The notes: a model not told the origin generated them from the sequence alone. DNA of 11,586 bases from UBA7396 sp964404065 (GCA_964404065.1 CAYOIP010000035.1:1-11586), one strand, 5' to 3'. Positions 1 through 8,081 are shown, counted from the first letter of the stretch. Program-made: numbers and translations.

Positions 1-512
1 AAATGAGCATCAATATTTTTATTTGCTTCATCAACCATTTTTTGGAGTTGAGTTTCAAAATCTTTTACATCATCTTCAGTAATTTCTTTGGCATCTTTAG
101 CTGTTTTAATATCTTTTAGAGAATCTTGTCTAGCAGTTCTAACTGAAACTTTTGCATCTTCACTAAATTTCTTTGCTACTTTACAAAGTTCTTTTCTTCT
201 TTCTTCTGTAACTTGAGGAACTTTTATCATAACACTATCAGCCATAGTCATAGGATTTAGACCAATTCCAGCATCAGTTATAGCTTTTGCAATTGAGTGA
301 ATTTGACTTCTATCCCAAGGTTGGATTGATAAAGTTTGAGAATCCATAACATTTATTGAAGCTACATTTTTTATAGGAGTTAGACTTCCATAACTATCAA
401 CTCTAATATCTTCAATCATTGCTGGATTTGCTCTTCCAGCTTGTAATTTAGAGAATTCTACTTCTAAGTGATGAAGTGCTTTTTCAATACCAGTTTTTGC
501 TTTTTCTAACAT
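1..512 (-). CDS. frr: Ribosome recycling factor (partial, C-terminus off the left edge)
   Basis: This factor splits post-termination ribosomes together with EF-G in the cytoplasm. The 170 visible residues begin MLEKAKTGIEKALHHLEVEF and contain family hallmarks: LQAGRANPAMIEDI near residues 23-36, DSYGSLTPI, INVMDSQTLSIQPWDRS, GLNPMTMADSVMIKVP and LTEERRKEL-like VTEERRKELCKVAKKF, followed by the acidic ITEDDVKDFETQLQ helix. RRF is usually about 185 residues, so only about 15 are missing. The ATG at 510-512 gives the normal N-terminus. All five visible glycines are GGA or GGT and there is no in-frame TGA, unlike the neighbouring genes. A candidate promoter lies at 544-570. Identification is near certain. 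Confidence 0.96.
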   Translation of the reverse strand, partial: MLEKAKTGIEKALHHLEVEFSKLQAGRANPAMIEDIRVDSYGSLTPIKNVASINVMDSQTLSIQPWDRSQIHSIAKAITDAGIGLNPMTMADSVMIKVPQVTEERRKELCKVAKKFSEDAKVSVRTARQDSLKDIKTAKDAKEITEDDVKDFETQLQKMVDEANKNIDAH

Positions 513-543
513 AAAAAATTAATTAATAACTAAATATGGAGAT

Positions 544-570
544 ATTATACACAAGTTTTTAAAAATTCAA
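544..570 (-). promoter_or_regulatory. Candidate frr promoter
   Basis: On the minus strand a TTGAAT (565-570) is followed after 15 nt by a perfect TATAAT (544-549). This gives a leader of roughly 25 nt before the frr ATG. The leader is pure A/T with no Shine-Dalgarno-like purine run. Confidence 0.5.
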
Positions 571-580
571 TTTTTTAAAT

Positions 581-608
581 AAAAAAAGATGATTAATCAT
601 CTTTTTTT
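581..608. terminator. Perfect 28-nt palindrome, bidirectional terminator-like, containing a stop codon
   Basis: A run of seven A, the core GATGATTAATCATC and a run of seven T form a perfect palindrome, so both strands have a hairpin followed by T. It would end the minus-strand repeat-protein gene. That gene's TAA stop (593-595) lies in the centre of the hairpin, so its last codons form one arm. There is almost no loop and the core is GC-poor, so termination strength is uncertain. Confidence 0.55.
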
Positions 609-1153
609 CATAAGTCTTTTCTTTTTAACTCTTCTAAGGCTGTAAATGGATCCATTTTTCAAACTTTTACAGAAGAAATTATATATTGATAATAATCATA
701 ATCAACATTTGGAAAATTATTTTTTCTTGATATTAAGTCTCTTGATGATATAATTTTTAAGGCTTGATTAGGATTAATTTCTCAATTATTTAAAGATAAA
801 ATTACTTTATTATAATATTCATCAGTTATTCATGGAAATCTTTTTCTTTCTCTAACAATATCATCATTTTCTAGTAATTCTATTCATTGAAGCACATCAA
901 TTTCTCAATTATCTACTCTATATATTACACTATTGTAAAACTTGTCACTAACATTTGGGAAAAGTTTTCTTTCACTTATTTTATCCCTTATTTCTGCTTT
1001 ACTCATTGTTTCTAAAAATCATCTTCAGTGATTTGATGCTGGAGTTCATTGTTCATAAATAGGAGTATTTTTACTTTCTTCAGGGAATTTTTTTCTGCAT
1101 TCATATCTTGTTAATCAAGGAGTATCTTGAATATCTGTTTTTCTACATTCCAT
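593..1153 (-). CDS. Unknown protein built of 41-residue repeats (186 aa)
   Basis: I do not recognise this family. The frame is open only if TGA is read as Gly. All ten glycines (residues 13, 36, 43, 45, 83, 90, 108, 124, 165, 182) are TGA; none is GGN. The phrase RKxFP recurs at residues 20-24, 62-66, 103-107 and about 143-148, with phenylalanines at 23, 65, 106 and 147, giving a period of 41-42. Each of the last three units reads R-K-x-F-P-N/G-V/I, an aromatic pair (FY, YY, YY), a short helix, NGEI/VGKMD, then a Leu/Ile helix, suggesting a small helical solenoid. The first unit is diverged, with Pro-rich residues at 30-40. There is no signal peptide or membrane segment. The ATG (1151-1153) is the only sensible start, and the stop sits in the downstream hairpin. 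Confidence 0.8.
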
Positions 1154-1204
1154 AATTTTAAAATTAAAAAATAAATTTGTTTTTGTTTTTACAAATACAA
1201 ACTC

Positions 1205-1233
1205 ATTTTATCATACTTTTTATTAAAACACAA
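1205..1233 (-). promoter_or_regulatory. Weak candidate promoter of the 41-residue-repeat gene
   Basis: On the minus strand TTGTGT (1228-1233) and TAAAAT (1205-1210) are separated by 17 nt, upstream of the ATG at 1151-1153. The match is only moderate in such AT-rich DNA. Confidence 0.25.
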
Positions 1234-1234
1234 A

Positions 1235-1262
1235 AAAAGACTTACATTTCTACAAGTCTTTT
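1235..1262 (-). terminator. Intrinsic terminator of the glycosylase operon
   Basis: A stem of about 9 bp (arms AAAAGACTT at 1235-1243 and AAGTCTTTT at 1254-1262) encloses a 10-nt loop. On the minus strand it ends in a run of T. The TAA stop of the glycosylase gene (1242-1244) overlaps the stem and loop, so the last coding codons form the upstream arm. Confidence 0.6.
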
Positions 1263-1928
1263 ATAATTCACCCATAATACTGCATCTAAGTGTAGTGGTG
1301 GAATATTTAGCTTTTTTGCTAAAATATCATAAAATTCATCTATTTTTAGATTTTTATCTTCATTGTGTATTTCATAAAGTTTTGTAAGTCTTGAATCAAT
1401 TGGAATACTTATTTGGGAAGGAAATTTTATAATTTTATTAAAAACAATTCTTGCTCAGTAGTAAAACATTTTTACTCCAAAAACTATTGTTTTATCACTT
1501 GGTTTTTGGTTCATAGTTTTTGAAAGTTCTATTTGAAGTTTTTCCATATTCAAATAATAATATTTTTCATTTCAAATAAATTTTTCTAAAAATGGTTTTA
1601 ATTTTTCTAATCTTTTAATCTTTGTTTCAACAAATCTTTTATTTCATTTTGAGTTTTTTATAAATTCGGCTAATTTTTTAATAATTTCATCTTTAGAATT
1701 TATTTTATTTTCTCCAAAGTATTTACTAAACTCTTCCCAATAAGCTTCTCAAGAACTTGATAGTTGATAACAAATTATAGCATTTGATATAATTAAAGCT
1801 AGGTAAAAATTATTATTTTTAATATTTTCATAAAGCTTCTTTAAGGCAAAAAATTGAAGATCTGACTCTTCAATTTTTTGTGCTTGTTTAATTGTAATAT
1901 TTTTTAGTTTTTCAAATAATTTTTCCAT
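1242..1928 (-). CDS. AGOG-type N-glycosylase/DNA lyase (8-oxoguanine repair)
   Basis: This 228-residue protein matches the AGOG family, helix-hairpin-helix glycosylases that excise 8-oxoguanine and nick the strand; family members are mostly archaeal and about 240 residues long. Visible marks: SSSGEAYWEEFSKYF (57-71), the DKTIVFGVKMFYY segment (145-157), SIPIDSRLTKLYE (174-186) and the C-terminal IPPLHLDAVLWVN. K146 and D178 are 32 residues apart, the spacing I recall for the catalytic Lys140/Asp172 of the Pyrobaculum enzyme, so they are the likely Schiff-base lysine and catalytic aspartate. G60 before EAYW is TGA and fits the family; Gly156 in the same YYG context is also TGA. The ATG is 1 nt downstream of the 3D-domain gene's stop, so the two are co-transcribed. 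No Shine-Dalgarno is present. Confidence 0.85.
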
Positions 1929-1929
1929 A

Positions 1930-3135
1930 TTATTTTTTATAACTGAGTAAGTTTCTTTCTTTTAAAACTTGTTTTTCTAAACTTATTATTAATTCATTTT
2001 TAAGGGTTTGTTTAGTTTTTGGTCAAAAAACTCAAGCTCAATCATCTTTTGCAGAAGTAATAATTCATTTATCTACTTGATATTTTATAAGAGCAGTTTT
2101 TGTTTGATCTCAGAAAATTGCTGAATCTTTTACTTTAAAATATCAAAGGGTTTTTAGAGTTTTTTGTAATGTTCTAACATTCTCTCAAACATCTCAAACT
2201 TTTGGAGTTCAGATACTAGCAATGTGAGAATTTACTCTAGTTTCAACTGTTTTTTTAATTTGGGCAAGTTGTGCTTCTATTTTTTTCTTTTTTTCTATGT
2301 AAGTAAGATAATCTTTTTTTGCTTGAGTTCTAGTTATAGGTCAGAAGTATCAAGCTCAGTCATTTGATTTATTTTTTATTACTCAAGTTTTTAGTTGATA
2401 GTTTATAAGACTATCTTTCACACTATCATATTTTCCATCAATTTCTCAAGAATAAAGTCACATTTCAGACATTATTTCTTGAAGCATTTTTATATTTTCA
2501 GGTGTTGATTCTGGTCAAATATATTTTTCAAAAACATTTAGTTTTGGATTTGCTTCTATTTCTTTTGCAATTTCTTTTTCTAATTCTTGTTTTTTAGCAA
2601 GTCCTTTTAATGCACTTTCAGGCGCAGGAAAATTTGATAAATTTATAGTTACTCAGGTTTCACTATCAGCCAAAACATTTCACTTTATAGTTCTTTTTCA
2701 CCAAGCAAGAGCTCTAGCAAGTCACTCTTCTCAGTGTCACATCCAAATATCAATTCTATCATATTGGTATCATCTAGAATCTGCTCAAGAAGCTGAAACT
2801 ATTGCTCATCATCTATCGGCAATTTCTCAAACTCAAACTCACTCAAGGTAAATTTTTGTTCAAAAAGCATAACTTTTTGGTCAAGCAAGCATTCAAGCAA
2901 AGACTTCTTTTCATGAAGCTCATCTAATTCATTTTCAATTTAATTTGATATCAGCAGCATAACTTCATTTAAAATAATAATTTTGATCTGGTAGTGGAGA
3001 ATAATATGCTGTTACAACGAAATAATTATCTGAAGAAAATACTGGAGTATCAGCTTTTGCTGTTTCTAATGTGAAAAATGATAAATTTAAAAATAATATG
3101 TTAAATATTGTAAAATATGAAATAAATTTTTTCAT
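1930..3135 (-). CDS. Secreted 3D-domain cell-wall protein with two peptidoglycan-binding-like repeats (401 aa)
   Basis: It is a probable extracytoplasmic murein-active protein. Residues 1-28 form a signal peptide (MKKF, hydrophobic core, AKA before D29). A 3D (Asp-Asp-Asp) domain spans about 55-155, with FGTKIYLEG, ADRGGAI (106-112), YDRIDIWMGHGEEGLARALAWGKRT (125-149) and the presumptive triad D107, D126, D129. This domain is shared with MltA/YabE/YocH-type lytic transglycosylases. A charged helix (170-205) leads to two PG_binding_1-like modules: ENIKMLQEIMSEMGLYSGEIDG (about 213-270) and ENVRTLQKTLKTLGYFKV (about 318-380), each ending DGAGxFGPxT. They are separated by a KKKKIEAQLAQIKK coiled linker. 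About 37 of 39 glycines are TGA, including both in DRGG. The glycosylase gene follows after 1 nt. Which wall bond it cleaves is not shown. Confidence 0.88.
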
Positions 3136-3212
3136 TATTTTTTAAAATATGATAAATTAATAAATTTTTAAAATGCTTTATTCCAGCGTAAAAACCTATC
3201 TCCCTTTTTAAA

Positions 3213-3238
3213 ATTTGTATAAAATTTTTATTACAAAT
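3213..3238. promoter_or_regulatory. Dyad symmetry in the leader of the 3D-domain gene
   Basis: ATTTGTA (3213-3219) and TACAAAT (3232-3238) form a perfect 7-bp dyad with a 12-nt A/T spacer. It sits at the predicted transcription start of the minus-strand 3D-domain gene, so it could be an operator or a 5' stem-loop. The rest of the about 100-nt leader (3136-3212) holds one less AT-rich patch (3181-3205) that I cannot assign. Confidence 0.3.
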
Positions 3239-3246
3239 GTTAGTCT

Positions 3247-3294
3247 ATTATATAAAAATTTTTAAATTTGCAAAAAAAAATTTTTTCATACTAT
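3247..3294. promoter_or_regulatory. Divergent promoters sharing one palindromic -35 box
   Basis: TTGCAA at 3268-3273 is its own reverse complement. Leftward (minus strand) it is followed after 15 nt by TATAAT (3247-3252), serving the 3D-domain/glycosylase operon. Rightward it is followed after 15 nt by TACTAT (3289-3294), serving the plus-strand gene at 3327. The two polymerase sites would overlap and exclude each other. Confidence 0.45.
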
Positions 3295-3326
3295 GTTTTT
3301 TGATTTAATTACTTTTACAACAAATC

Positions 3327-3800
3327 ATGGAATCTTTATGAGATAAATTAGTTATAGTTCATGCTGACCTTTGGGCTTTAAACAAAAGAAAAAATATTAG
3401 AGAGGTAGAAGAATACACTTCAAAAATTAGAGAATTAGTTTGAATTTATTTAGGTGATAATAAAGAAGTGATTTTTACTAGAATATCAAAAGATATAGAA
3501 GATATTTCTTATCTAAAAGACTTTTATAGTCAAATAATTTGGATTCCAAGGGATGAAGAAACACCAAATGTTTCTGCTCAAGCTAATTTTGTAAAAAATA
3601 AATTAAATTTAAATAAAAAACAACTTATTGAAACTGCTTGATGATTTGAGTTTGCATGTTATAAAAGAACAGTAGCAGGAATTTTATGAATTAGTGTATG
3701 AGAAATGAGAGAGGAAGTTAGAAATTGAATTATTAAATATACGCATAAAGATTGAAAATGAAAAATAATATGAGTTGCTAGAAAAGATTTAATTTTCTAA
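3327..3800 (+). CDS. Conserved-looking hypothetical cytoplasmic protein (157 aa)
   Basis: I cannot assign a family. The frame begins MESLGDKLVIVHADLWALNK and ends VARKDLIF, and is open only with TGA as Gly. It has an alternating alpha/beta look: a hydrophobic strand (KLVIVHADLW), a helix (REVEEYTSKIRELVGIYL), a strand (KEVIFTRIS), a helix, a strand (QIIWIPRD), then the glycine-rich TAGGFEFACYKRTVAGILG (about 107-125), where two adjacent TGA codons give GG and a Cys follows. The C-terminus is basic (KYTHKDGKGKIIG). No signal peptide or membrane segment is seen. The ATG is preceded by TACAACAAATC, with no Shine-Dalgarno. Its TAA overlaps the convergent tilS stop by 4 nt, so the two genes are tail to tail. 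Function unknown. Confidence 0.8.
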
Positions 3801-3811
3801 TAAAAAATCTT
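3784..3811. terminator. Weak hairpin over two convergent stop codons
   Basis: AAGATTT (3784-3790) pairs with AAATCTT (3805-3811). The 14-nt loop contains the TAA of the plus gene (3798-3800) and the TAG of tilS (3797-3799). No clean T-run follows directly; a TTTTTT occurs about 10 nt later on the plus strand. Confidence 0.3.
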
Positions 3812-4792
3812 ATTTCAATCTTTTTTCATAGATAAACCTTTTATTTCTTTTATGGTTTTATTTCATTTTCAGTTAATAAATTTGATTATTTCATCTATAT
3901 TTGCTTCACTTAATCATATAGTAGAATTTCAGTTTGAAACGTAATAAATATATCTTATTATTTCTTTTTGGAGAAAACTAGATAGGGAATTAAATGAATT
4001 GATTTCAAAAAAATCCTCCTGCCTCACGACATCCCCCTTATTAAGGGGGACTTTATTTTGTAAAAAATTCTTCACTTCTTCATCAATGTGGTTTTTTAAT
4101 TCCTCAAAATAGTTTAGAGTATTTTTTATATTTTGTTTAAACTTTGGATTTACTTTTTGAAACTTCGGAATTATTTCATTTCTTAGATGATTTCTAGTTA
4201 TATCATTATCAAAATTTGTTTTATCAATGCGATATTCTAATTTATTTTCGTCTAAATATTTTAAAATTTCAGATTTTTCTAAACTTAAAAGTGGTCTTAA
4301 AATAAAGCCTCCCTCTAACTTCGCCCCCAGGGCAGGGGGAGGATTTGTCATATTTATAAGTCCAGTAAGTTTGCTTCATCTAGCTAAATTGAAGAAAAAT
4401 GTTTCAATTTTATCATCTAGATGATGAGCAGTCATTATTTTTTTTGTATTATGTATCTGGCAAATTGCTGAAAAAAACATATATCTTTTTTCGCGAGCAA
4501 GTTCTTCAATTGATATAGAAGGGTAAAGAGTGTCTCTAATTTTTTTGATATCTGCTGATGCTATTTCTACTTGAAATCATAATTTTTCTCATAGTTTTTC
4601 CAAAAAAATTTCTTCCTCGTCAGCTTCTACTCTTAATTTATGATTAAAATAACAAGCTACAATTTGGTCTTTGTAACTAGTTTTTAATAATTCATACAAT
4701 AAAAACATACTATCAGGCCCAGTTGAACAAGCTAGTATTATTTTTTCATTTGGAGAATAGTATTTTTCTAGGAATGACTGAAGATTCAGCAT
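3797..4792 (-). CDS. tilS: tRNA(Ile)-lysidine synthase, carrying two in-frame palindromic insertions (331 aa)
   Basis: TilS attaches lysine to C34 of tRNA-Ile(CAU) using ATP, so that the anticodon reads AUA; it is cytoplasmic and normally essential. Visible motifs: KIILACSTGPDSMFLLYELL (17-36; the SGGxDS-type PP-loop reads STGPDS here), VACYFNHKLRVEADEEE, SIEELAREKRYMFF, and TAHHLDDKIETFFFNLARGSKLTGL, then ILRPLLSLEKSEI and the DxTNFDNDITRNHLRNEIIP segment typical of the family. TGA supplies Gly in KLGEKLG, ARGS and at five C-terminal sites. Two GC-rich elements add about residues 149-163 (TNPPPALGAKLEGGF) and 245-261 (KVPLNKGDVVRQEDF), which I do not expect in homologues. Earlier in-frame ATGs (to 4885) exist but overlap the upstream gene. 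The chosen ATG puts the PP-loop at residue 23, as usual. Confidence 0.93.
4011..4059 (-). repeat. Palindromic element A inside tilS
   Basis: A 49-nt GC-rich block in AT-rich coding DNA. On the plus strand it starts AAATCCTCCT and ends CTTTATTTT. It contains a perfect 9-bp hairpin with a one-base centre (TCCCCCTTA at 4032-4040, TAAGGGGGA at 4042-4050). In the tilS frame it reads as KVPLNKGDVVRQEDF and keeps the frame open. It shares its termini and general layout with element B. Confidence 0.75.
4299..4346 (-). repeat. Palindromic element B inside tilS
   Basis: A 48-nt block on the minus strand starting AAATCCTCC and ending CTTTATTTT, the same ends as element A. Nested arms are CCTCC...GGAGG outside and CCCCC-6 nt-GGGGG inside (4323-4338). 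It is translated in frame as NPPPALGAKLEGGF between LTGLINM and ILRPLL of TilS. Its length is a multiple of three. Confidence 0.75.
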
Positions 4793-4847
4793 AAAATTTT
4801 TTAATGATGATATAGTATAATTTAAAATTAATTTATAATAAGTATTT

Positions 4848-6557
4848 TTATTTTCAGTATATTTCATTATTATAGCAAGATTCACAATATACTGTTTCGG
4901 GTCTTTTTGGTGAATAACTTGTTATTATTTCTATTTCACATTTTGCACATTTTCTTTTCCGAAGTTTTCTTGGATTTATAAGTGATATTCTATCAAGATG
5001 TCTAATGTCAGGATGTTTGTGAGGAAGGGAGATATTAAATATTTTATAAAATTCTAACTCTTTGGGAATAATTTTAAAAGGTTTTTTGGTTATTTCACAC
5101 TCTACAGCCCGATTTAAAATATCGTTAGGTATATCTTTTATATTATCAGGTAATTTATTTGCAGGGATAATTTTATCAACTTTTTCAAATGGCTCCTCAT
5201 AATCGGACCAATTAAAATATTCTACTAATGCTTGTTTTTTTTCTAGTGGAAAAAATTCTCAAGCTACAGTTTCATTATATCAAAATGGTGAAATAGTGCT
5301 TGGGAAAAATTCTCACCACTCTCAAGATTCTTTCATATGTTCTATAATTTTTGGAACAAGGATTTCATATTCTTTTTTTTCATATTCTTTATTTAGGATG
5401 CAATATGATTTATTGCGAAGTCAGATACATCAAAAACAATTTTCACAATTATTACATCATTCACAATATATTAGATTTTTTGATCAGGTAATTGAACTAC
5501 AAAATAAACAATTACTAGAGTTTCAAATTGCATTTCAATAATAAGAATTTTTTACATATCAAGCACTATAAATGTCATATATATTTGTACTATCTCAACA
5601 AGCATTGCAAAAAGCTACATTTTCTAAATTATGTCATTTAAAAGTCATTTTAACATTTTTACAATATGTTAAATTATCTCATAGACAATTTTCAGATAGA
5701 TTTATATTTAGATTTTTACATATTGAATTACTTTGAATCTCTTTTAATAAATCTAAATTTTGCTTGATAACTTTATGTGATCATAAATCTAGTTTTTTTA
5801 TAATTTCTAAATATTCGCTTTTCTCATATTGTTTATTATTTATACAATAACTTTTATTTACAAGATTTGTGCAAAGTATACAATTTGAACACGAAGTTAA
5901 TTTGTTTGAAAATAAACATTCTTTACAATCATAACAATCTTTTAAATACATACATTTATAACATGCTGTACAAAATAGTGTATTATATGAAAGTTCCATT
6001 TTATTTGAAATACTTATATCAATACAGTCTTTATTTAATCTTCATCAATATGAATATAATAAATTTTCATTGCCTTCATATATAAAAAATGACATGTAAC
6101 AATTTTTTGATTTATCAACATAATTGCAAAAATAACAATTTTGCGAATTTGTATTATATAAATTTGGTCTAGGAACTTCATTTAAAAGTTCTTCAAATTG
6201 TGTGAAAAAACTTTTATCAAAATCAAATTTTTTAGAGTAATCTAATGGATTAAAATTGTCACTCCAGTATTCATTTTGTTCATAAACTTTATATGGTTTA
6301 TCTGGAGAATAAATTGAAACAATATTATTTCATGTTTTATCACATTTCCTTTTATAAAGATTTCTTTCATTTCTAAATGATAATCTTCTTTGAAGTCTGC
6401 AATCTGGGCATAATTTTGGTGAAGGAATAGAGTATTTTTTTCAATTAAAAATTGGTGAAATTTTATCATAAAACTCTAAATAATCATTTGTGATTTTAAA
6501 TTTATTATCACAATGTTTACAGGTCTTTGTTTCAATAATTTTTTCATCATTAAACAT
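4848..6557 (-). CDS. Large Cys-rich zinc-ribbon-type protein of the CPR (569 aa)
   Basis: A family I recognise from CPR genomes but whose role is unknown. The N-terminus has a treble-clef or ribbon pair: CKHC (13-16) and CPDCRLQRRLSFRNERNLYKRKC, followed by SIYSPDKPYKVYEQNEYWSDNFNPLDY. The middle (about 145-370) is a long run of short Cys-rich repeats such as CYKCMYLKDCYDCKECLFS and CNNCENCFGC, which look like a repetitive beta-structure with stacked cysteines. A linker, ESGEWGEFFPSTISPFGYNETVAGEFFPL, precedes a final zinc ribbon (KRKCAKC...YCESC). TGA encodes Gly at conserved sites (FNGKKYS, YSYGGRL, SGEWGEFFP, SPFGYNE). No membrane segment is seen. It lies 16 nt after the PH-domain gene and 55 nt before tilS, probably one operon. 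Metal or redox binding is an inference from the cysteines. Confidence 0.85.
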
Positions 6558-6573
6558 ATTTTTAAATTTAATA

Positions 6574-7449
6574 TTAAATATCAAATCAAATAAGTAAAGT
6601 CGCGTCGTAAGTATCTAGATTTTTAAATTTTTTACTCAAATAATTATGTACTTCAACTCACGGAGAAGAAGAAATAGTGTTTTTTTCTTTTATTTCATGA
6701 AACGAAACTGGAGGAAATATAACTTTGCTTCAAAGTTTCAAAACTATTGGAGCATCAGCATTTCTAAAAGTAGAATCATGAGTTGCAACAAAAGTAATTT
6801 GTCTTTTTATACACTCATAAACTCAGTGATTTTTATCTTCTTCATTTTCAAAAATAAATTTTTTGTCAGCATTATCAAGTATTTCAACTTCTTTTATTCC
6901 TGGAATATTTAATAAAATATTTTTAGCATTTTTAATTATTTCGTCTTTTGATAATTTTTTTTCAGATTTATTTTCTTTTTCAATATTTTTTCTATCGTTT
7001 CACAAAGCATAAAGATGACTTACTTTTTTATAAATTTCTTCAATATTTGGAATGTCATCAACTATAAAGTTTCAGTCACTTCAAGCACTTGATCTGACAA
7101 ATAAAACTCAATAATTAAATAAATAATGTAAAAAATGATTTTTTGAATAAGCCATATCTTTGATTTGATCAAAATAAATTCACATGCTATATTGTGAAAA
7201 TATTCAGTTTCTAACATTTATTGAAAGTTTTTCATTTGTTACTAAAAAATATGATTGTGCCCAGAAAAAATAATTATAAGCGTAAATTCAGATAAAAGTT
7301 AATATTTCTATAATCAAAGTTGTTTTAATTGAACTTGATATTAAAAATGTAAATATTCACATGATAATTCATAAAACAAGAAATGCTTTTAGAGTTTTTA
7401 AAATCATCTTTATTTTATGTTGATGTATTTTTAGAATAATTTGTTCCAT
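6574..7449 (-). CDS. Membrane protein with a bacterial PH-like domain (291 aa)
   Basis: Two hydrophobic helices (about 22-38 and 44-64, the latter ending YNYFFWAQ) are followed at once by YFLVTNEKLSINVRNGIFSQYSMGIYFDQIKDMAY and YGVLFVRSSAGSDGNFIVDDIPNIEEIYKKV (67-143). That is the layout of bPH_2/DUF304 proteins, where a TM hairpin is followed by a beta-sandwich PH domain on the cytoplasmic side. A charged linker (151-175) leads to a C-terminal region (about 176-291) that I cannot assign. The start at 7447-7449 puts a basic segment (KIHQHKIK) before the first helix. Most glycines are TGA. The gene is 16 nt upstream of the Cys-rich gene and 62 nt downstream of the YgjP gene. Function unknown; a membrane-associated role is the safe inference. 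Confidence 0.75.
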
Positions 7450-7465
7450 AGTTTTTTGTTAATGT

Positions 7466-7482
7466 TATTATTTAGAATAATA
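7466..7482. repeat. Small inverted repeat between YgjP and PH-domain genes
   Basis: TATTAT (7466-7471) and ATAATA (7477-7482) flank a 5-nt loop in the 62-nt gap. It could be an operator or a weak stem, but in DNA this AT-rich such a dyad may arise by chance. Confidence 0.2.
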
Positions 7483-7511
7483 TTTAATGATTTAAAAAAA
7501 ACAAGAAAAAA

Positions 7512-8081
7512 TTAAATTCTTACTTTTTTTAACTCTTTTCTTATTTGCTTATAGTTTGGAGAATAACTTTCTACTAAGTTCCAAAATTTTTTAGAGTGGT
7601 TTTTTTCTTTTAGATGACAAGATTCGTGTATGCAAACGTACTGTAAATATTTTTTATCTAGATGAACTAATTCTTGATTTATGGAAATATTTTGAGTAGC
7701 AGTACAACTTCACCATTTTGATTTGAGTGATTTCACGGAAAGTTTTTTATAAGGAATTCATAATTTTTTGGAAATATCATCAAGAAATATTTTTGACTCT
7801 TTTGTTACAAGAGACTTTAGATAATCTTTGATATCTCAGGAAATAGATTTTAGGGGAACTTTTTCTCAAAATATTATAACATCATTTTCTATAAATCATA
7901 CAAGTTTTGTGATATTTTTTGCTTTATATTTTTCTATTAACTCAAGTCATTTTTGTAATAAAAGTTTCTCAAAGTCTTTATCTTTTGATTTTCTGATTGG
8001 AATAGTGATGGCTAAAGTCATATCTTGCAAAAGTCTTACCCAGCCGTTTTTTATCTTTTTATAGGTGATGCGGTAGTTCAT
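7512..8081 (-). CDS. YgjP/DUF45-type zinc metallopeptidase (189 aa)
   Basis: A gluzincin-like metalloprotease domain. The signature SLKSKWGSCTATQNISINQELVHLD (118-142) precedes YVCIHESCHLKEKNHSKKFWNLVESYSPNYKQIRKEL. H152 and H156 of HESCH and H162 of NHS are the expected zinc ligands and E153 the catalytic base. The WGSC glycine (124) is TGA, supporting the recoding. The N-terminal about 110 residues (MTLAITIPIRKSKDKDFEKLL) match the usual beta/helical lead-in, and the length is a little under the 220-250 typical of the family. It sits 62 nt after the DUF262-HNH gene on the same strand. YgjP/DUF45 genes often accompany restriction-modification loci, which fits here. Substrate unknown. Confidence 0.88.

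Noticed and set aside
3929..4885. tilS split into two fragments (4589-4885 and 3929-4351), as a pseudogene
   Set aside because: Both pieces are in one frame and the interruptions are only TGA codons, read as Gly. All catalytic motifs are intact from ATG 4792 to TAG 3797.
5296..5541. Plus-strand ORF of 81 codons
   Set aside because: It lies opposite the well-supported Cys-rich gene; its His/Tyr/Gln-rich composition is the mirror of that frame.
6646..6912. Plus-strand ORF of 88 codons
   Set aside because: Antisense to the PH-domain gene and without any recognisable domain or upstream signal.
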